This document shows positions 20,901 to 22,395 of a stretch of DNA of 22,395 nt, piece after piece. A model generated the notes under the pieces. It saw only the letters and a program-made list of their open reading frames with translations, was not told where the DNA came from and did not search any database. The first letter of the stretch is position 1. Each line of letters opens with the position of its first letter. Source of the stretch: a virus; IMG/VR virus record IMGVR_UViG_3300026885_000015, positions 1 to 22,395 of that record; one strand, written 5' to 3'. The translations under genes and the position numbers were made by a program.

Positions 20901-21025
20901 GCAAAATTGACTTAGGAACTGCTCAATCTTATCTACAACAACTGCAAAAATATGGATTAACAAATGATGAAATCCAGTTAATCTTATTAAATTGGCAGTT
21001 ACGCTCAAATTTGTCAAGTTCATAA
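17975..21025 (+). CDS. Large minor structural protein, SIRV ORF1070 homologue (1016 aa)
   Basis: Identified by size, position and composition as the counterpart of the 1070-residue SIRV virion protein. Residues 1-165 are an unusual series of amphipathic helices rich in Phe and Trp (FFSDELSALENFVNWISSDF and similar) with no Lys or Arg clusters, resembling membrane- or sheath-contacting segments. Residues about 470-1010 contain at least seven degenerate helical-hairpin repeats. Each has hydrophobic residues, a Gly or Leu turn, Ala, then a Leu-rich helix and often LG(M/I), for example IEDLVKKGYLTPDDAVKQL at 526, IKSLLKDLQITQDKAVQEL at 711 and ISLLIEKGKIDLGTAQSYL at 969. This suggests a long alpha-helical rod or fibre, possibly the terminal fibres. 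A short gap to the next gene implies shared mRNA. Confidence 0.85.
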   Translation: MSFFNPLGALESVGTFFSDELSALENFVNWISSDFINFFNTVSKDIQNFVSFIGQAISDIPTFIQKIGNYFLQVLQNFVQTASSAISGFISWFAQQVQNFFQDLANVASGFLNAVYGFFTDIANVFATILSSIVNDFLSGFGQSLSHVGSAISQISQFLTPFIAPITIGKFLPAIIDKLAEILPEVEIDLSPVGLGGKVPIKFGEIIKAFAETAVDFFNEVRVEAQNTLKEFIKEPFISDFKISARELFNQIGLGDLPFADPPFQLIAKWVSVRSFDEIKDHLKETILLTGYPEWFTDAYLSPPTDDFVPGNPLFKSVSIRDVILASQYGILDISAVSQYAYNNLITPKTSKLMYQNETARLLQKAVEQGIRQFVISPEDAYSEIIQNVNLSGKDLYLKYFKLEYNYAVQRIVRQFLRSLLSRALSDYGRPYVDLKYLETTVNTIFKELNYPKQVQDVFNVMITQSQLVYSNQLILSQLEQITRLGIFNENQVNKILKDNNFNEQIALEILNFELQYSQLRYQISQIEDLVKKGYLTPDDAVKQLHSLGMVKAFADIIVNYANQEIAISSTISILRGLLRNFLTDSQTVQSELYKLKINENLINEIIKEEYNINIAKLQLSYIETLAKNLYYDQNQLTGELSKILKDRTAIDLYAQKFYYEYVFPKIVNYYVSLARHGIIGNIKNLPKEVVDYEINPEIQIFQLTTELEYIKSLLKDLQITQDKAVQELEKLGMQKDLANLFVQTYTPILYSLHTIIGNIIEGQLYKVGKIPINLGNAESQLRQLGIPNDQIKVLLDQYASSFGLEIWRKFLPSLSQIETAIKYNFPINQLVEYSFIPSEFLNLYSNLYQYELVGQYVQSLKTDYVELLVYGVQNIQLESLLKQYGINDVLLGVLKLSAQIKKILTAYQELYLTPSKALSVAEYVSNPTQLLQKIFSEFSVPSDLQNTYLEYTINRRVRTYVNEIISTISLLIEKGKIDLGTAQSYLQQLQKYGLTNDEIQLILLNWQLRSNLSSS

Positions 21026-21035
21026 ATTATATCTC

Positions 21036-21848
21036 ATGAGTGTAAACCTCTGTAGATATGAGGCAGAAAATATAAGTTATAAAGATTTAGAAAATTTTAA
21101 AGAACTAGTTTTTTATGAGATAAAATATGATGGAACACATATATGTCTGAAATACGAGAATGAATTGAAAATACATACTAGAAAAGATATACCGCATGAA
21201 AAAACTTTTCAAGAACTTTTCATGAAAGTCCCGGGAATTGAAGAAGTTATAAACTATATAAAGAAGAATCCACAATTTATAATTCATGGGGAACTTGTAC
21301 ATAAAAAGACATCAGCATTACAGATTCATCAAAATGAAATTCCACAATTTATCATATATGATGTCTTTGACAAAGAAAATAATAGATATCTAAATCCGTT
21401 TGAAATCGATGATGAAATTTCCAAATGGTATCCGGAAATTTGTTTACATGCTGAAGACTTACTTGACATTATAACTAAGGAAAGACTTGAGGGATTAGTA
21501 GCTAAAATTTATAATCCGAAATTCACGATTTGTGAAGAAGGTAGAAATTTCAATTTATGTCTTTACAAATATAAGCCATATTATTCTGTACTTGGCGTAA
21601 TATTTAAGCCGGTCAAAGGACAAATTGATGTTAGAAAATTAGCGTTTCTTCTTGGAGAAATTGATAACGATTTGAAAAACGGAAAAGATGATTGGTATAA
21701 AAATCATCCAGGACTTTATGACTTCTTTATTGAGAATAAAAACAAGATAATTCAAATTTTGCAAAATGAGAATTACATATTACAAATTGAGAAACAAACA
21801 CATTTAGATATAAGAAAAATTATAGAATATATTGTAAATTTCAAATAA
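21036..21848 (+). CDS. Predicted polynucleotide ligase-family nucleotidyltransferase (270 aa)
   Basis: All motifs of the covalent nucleotidyltransferase superfamily (ATP-dependent DNA/RNA ligases, capping enzymes) appear in order. Motif I is EIKYDGTH with catalytic Lys30. Motif Ia is IHTRKD (Arg49). Motif III is FIIHGELV (Glu86), and IIIa is FIIYDVFD (residues 105-112). Motif IV is EGLVAK (Glu152 to Lys157), and motif V is LYKYKP (Lys178, Lys180). About 90 residues remain after motif V, mostly helical, rather than a clear OB fold, so it resembles the short RNA-ligase (Rnl) type more than host-type replicative DNA ligases. It starts 10 nt after the 1016-aa structural gene and is probably co-transcribed. 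It may seal nicks in viral DNA (hairpin ends) or repair RNA such as cleaved tRNA. I do not recall such a gene in SIRV. Confidence 0.82.
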   Translation: MSVNLCRYEAENISYKDLENFKELVFYEIKYDGTHICLKYENELKIHTRKDIPHEKTFQELFMKVPGIEEVINYIKKNPQFIIHGELVHKKTSALQIHQNEIPQFIIYDVFDKENNRYLNPFEIDDEISKWYPEICLHAEDLLDIITKERLEGLVAKIYNPKFTICEEGRNFNLCLYKYKPYYSVLGVIFKPVKGQIDVRKLAFLLGEIDNDLKNGKDDWYKNHPGLYDFFIENKNKIIQILQNENYILQIEKQTHLDIRKIIEYIVNFK

Positions 21849-21888
21849 TGACAACATGCAATATTCATTATATGACAAATAAGAATTG

Positions 21889-21908
21889 TGTTTTTATTTT
21901 TGTCATTT
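21889..21908 (+). promoter_or_regulatory. TATA + GTC promoter of the last structural gene
   Basis: TGTTTTTATTTTTGTCATTT with GTC at 21902-21904, about 20 nt before the ATG at 21924. Upstream, ATGCAATATTCATTATAT (21856-21873) is also found at 6597-6614. Confidence 0.65.
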
Positions 21909-21923
21909 CTCAGTTTTTATTTA

Positions 21924-22395
21924 ATGAGTTTACCTTACAAAGTACAATATAAGCTTCCTCTAGAATATCTCACTTTGCAAGACTGGAATAACTTTGTGCA
22001 AAATTTACTCTTTTTGAATCAATATGGTTCAGCAAAACTTCTTCAATATTACAAAAATGGAAACTTCCAAAATCTTAATGATGTAATTGCTGAATATTTA
22101 TATGTTTCGGCTTTAAAAGTCATGGGATATAATGTTTTGCATAATCTATCAAAACCGTTAGCTTATATTTTTGGTGAAGGAAATCAACAGCCGTTTGAAA
22201 GCATGTCTCAAAGACCAACTGTAAGTTTCCCATATTCAATACCATTCGAATTTATACAATTTTATCCATTATCTGAATTGCCTAACTATAAACTTCCAAT
22301 TTTTCCAGTTGAAAAATTACAAGTTCAATTAGCTCAAGTTAGCAAACAATTACAATTATTAATTCCTAAGATAGTTTCGAAAATTGTAACTCCGA
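21924..22395 (+). CDS. Minor structural protein, SIRV ORF564 homologue (partial, N-terminal 157 codons)
   Basis: An open frame from ATG 21924 to the window edge, without stop. The visible part starts MSLPYKVQYKLPLEYLTLQD and is rich in Leu, Gln, Tyr and Pro with few charges, like the other two large virion proteins. Residues about 75-120 include Pro- and Phe-rich loops (SFPYSIPFEFIQFYPLSELP). Position directly after the ORF1070 counterpart matches the ORF564 virion protein of SIRV, but with the ligase-like gene inserted between them. It has its own TATA-GTC promoter. Assignment rests on position and composition, since only about a quarter of the expected protein is visible. Confidence 0.7.
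   Translation, partial: MSLPYKVQYKLPLEYLTLQDWNNFVQNLLFLNQYGSAKLLQYYKNGNFQNLNDVIAEYLYVSALKVMGYNVLHNLSKPLAYIFGEGNQQPFESMSQRPTVSFPYSIPFEFIQFYPLSELPNYKLPIFPVEKLQVQLAQVSKQLQLLIPKIVSKIVTP

Noticed and set aside
6597-21873. 18-nt exact repeat ATGCAATATTCATTATAT at 6597-6614 and 21856-21873
   Set aside because: Low-complexity AT-rich sequence where a match of this length can arise by chance; neither copy has a consistent relation to a promoter or gene end.
1-22395. tRNA genes, CRISPR arrays or insertion sequences
   Set aside because: I looked for GC-rich cloverleaf-like segments, regular repeats with spacers and transposase motifs and found none. The single GC-rich hairpin near 2320 does not form a tRNA.

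Overview
This window is most of the genome of a linear double-stranded DNA rudivirus (family Rudoviridae/Rudiviridae, Ligamenvirales) that infects a hyperthermophilic crenarchaeon of the Sulfolobales. The anchor is the 134-residue major coat protein at 9181-9585, which I recognise as nearly identical to the SIRV1/SIRV2 coat protein. The rest of the rudivirus core set is present in the expected order: HUH Rep, pyramid protein, glycosyltransferase, three large minor structural proteins, GNAT-like acetyltransferase, Holliday junction resolvase, Cas4-like nuclease, AAA-like ATPase, ssDNA-binding protein and ThyX. The DNA is strongly AT-rich, genes are small and packed, and promoters are archaeal TATA boxes. 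Many carry the rudivirus GTC element, here usually seen as TTTGTCATAA.

Layout. (1) 1-2450: left-end accessory region with small plus-strand genes, including two paralogous winged-helix proteins and several unknown proteins that are candidate host-interaction or anti-defence factors. It ends in a convergent gap with a GC-rich hairpin. (2) 2440-6500, minus strand: a nucleotide and recombination block. One run holds a 92-residue unknown, a ribbon-helix-helix regulator, ThyX and a 110-residue unknown. Upstream of it lies the ssDNA-binding protein, ATPase and Cas4-like nuclease cassette. (3) 6660-8930: a small RHH-like protein, the Rep initiator, the virus-associated pyramid protein, two overlapping RHH regulators too short for routine ORF calling, and three small minus-strand genes, one of them a membrane protein. 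(4) 9181-13707: coat protein, a single-finger C2H2 protein divergent from a GT4 glycosyltransferase, three tandem paralogous two-finger C2H2 proteins, small helical or membrane proteins, another C2H2 protein and short unknowns. (5) 13726-17287: 466-residue structural protein (minus), acetyltransferase, Holliday junction resolvase flanked by two paralogous small proteins. (6) 17288-17974: a 687-nt gap without genes, exceptional for this virus. (7) 17975-22395: 1016-residue structural protein, a predicted polynucleotide ligase-family nucleotidyltransferase, and the start of a third large structural protein (cut by the window end).

How it fits together. Rep, the ssDNA-binding/ATPase/nuclease cassette, the Holliday junction resolvase and the putative ligase could together copy and resolve a genome with covalently closed hairpin ends. 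ThyX supports dTMP supply. Coat and minor structural proteins build the rod, the glycosyltransferase probably modifies virion proteins, and the pyramid protein opens the cell. At least eight small Zn-finger, RHH or winged-helix proteins suggest layered transcriptional control acting on two visible promoter classes. The most noteworthy finding is the ligase-like protein at 21036-21848, followed by the GC-rich hairpin at 2314-2333, the 687-nt gap and the mirror-symmetric shared promoters.
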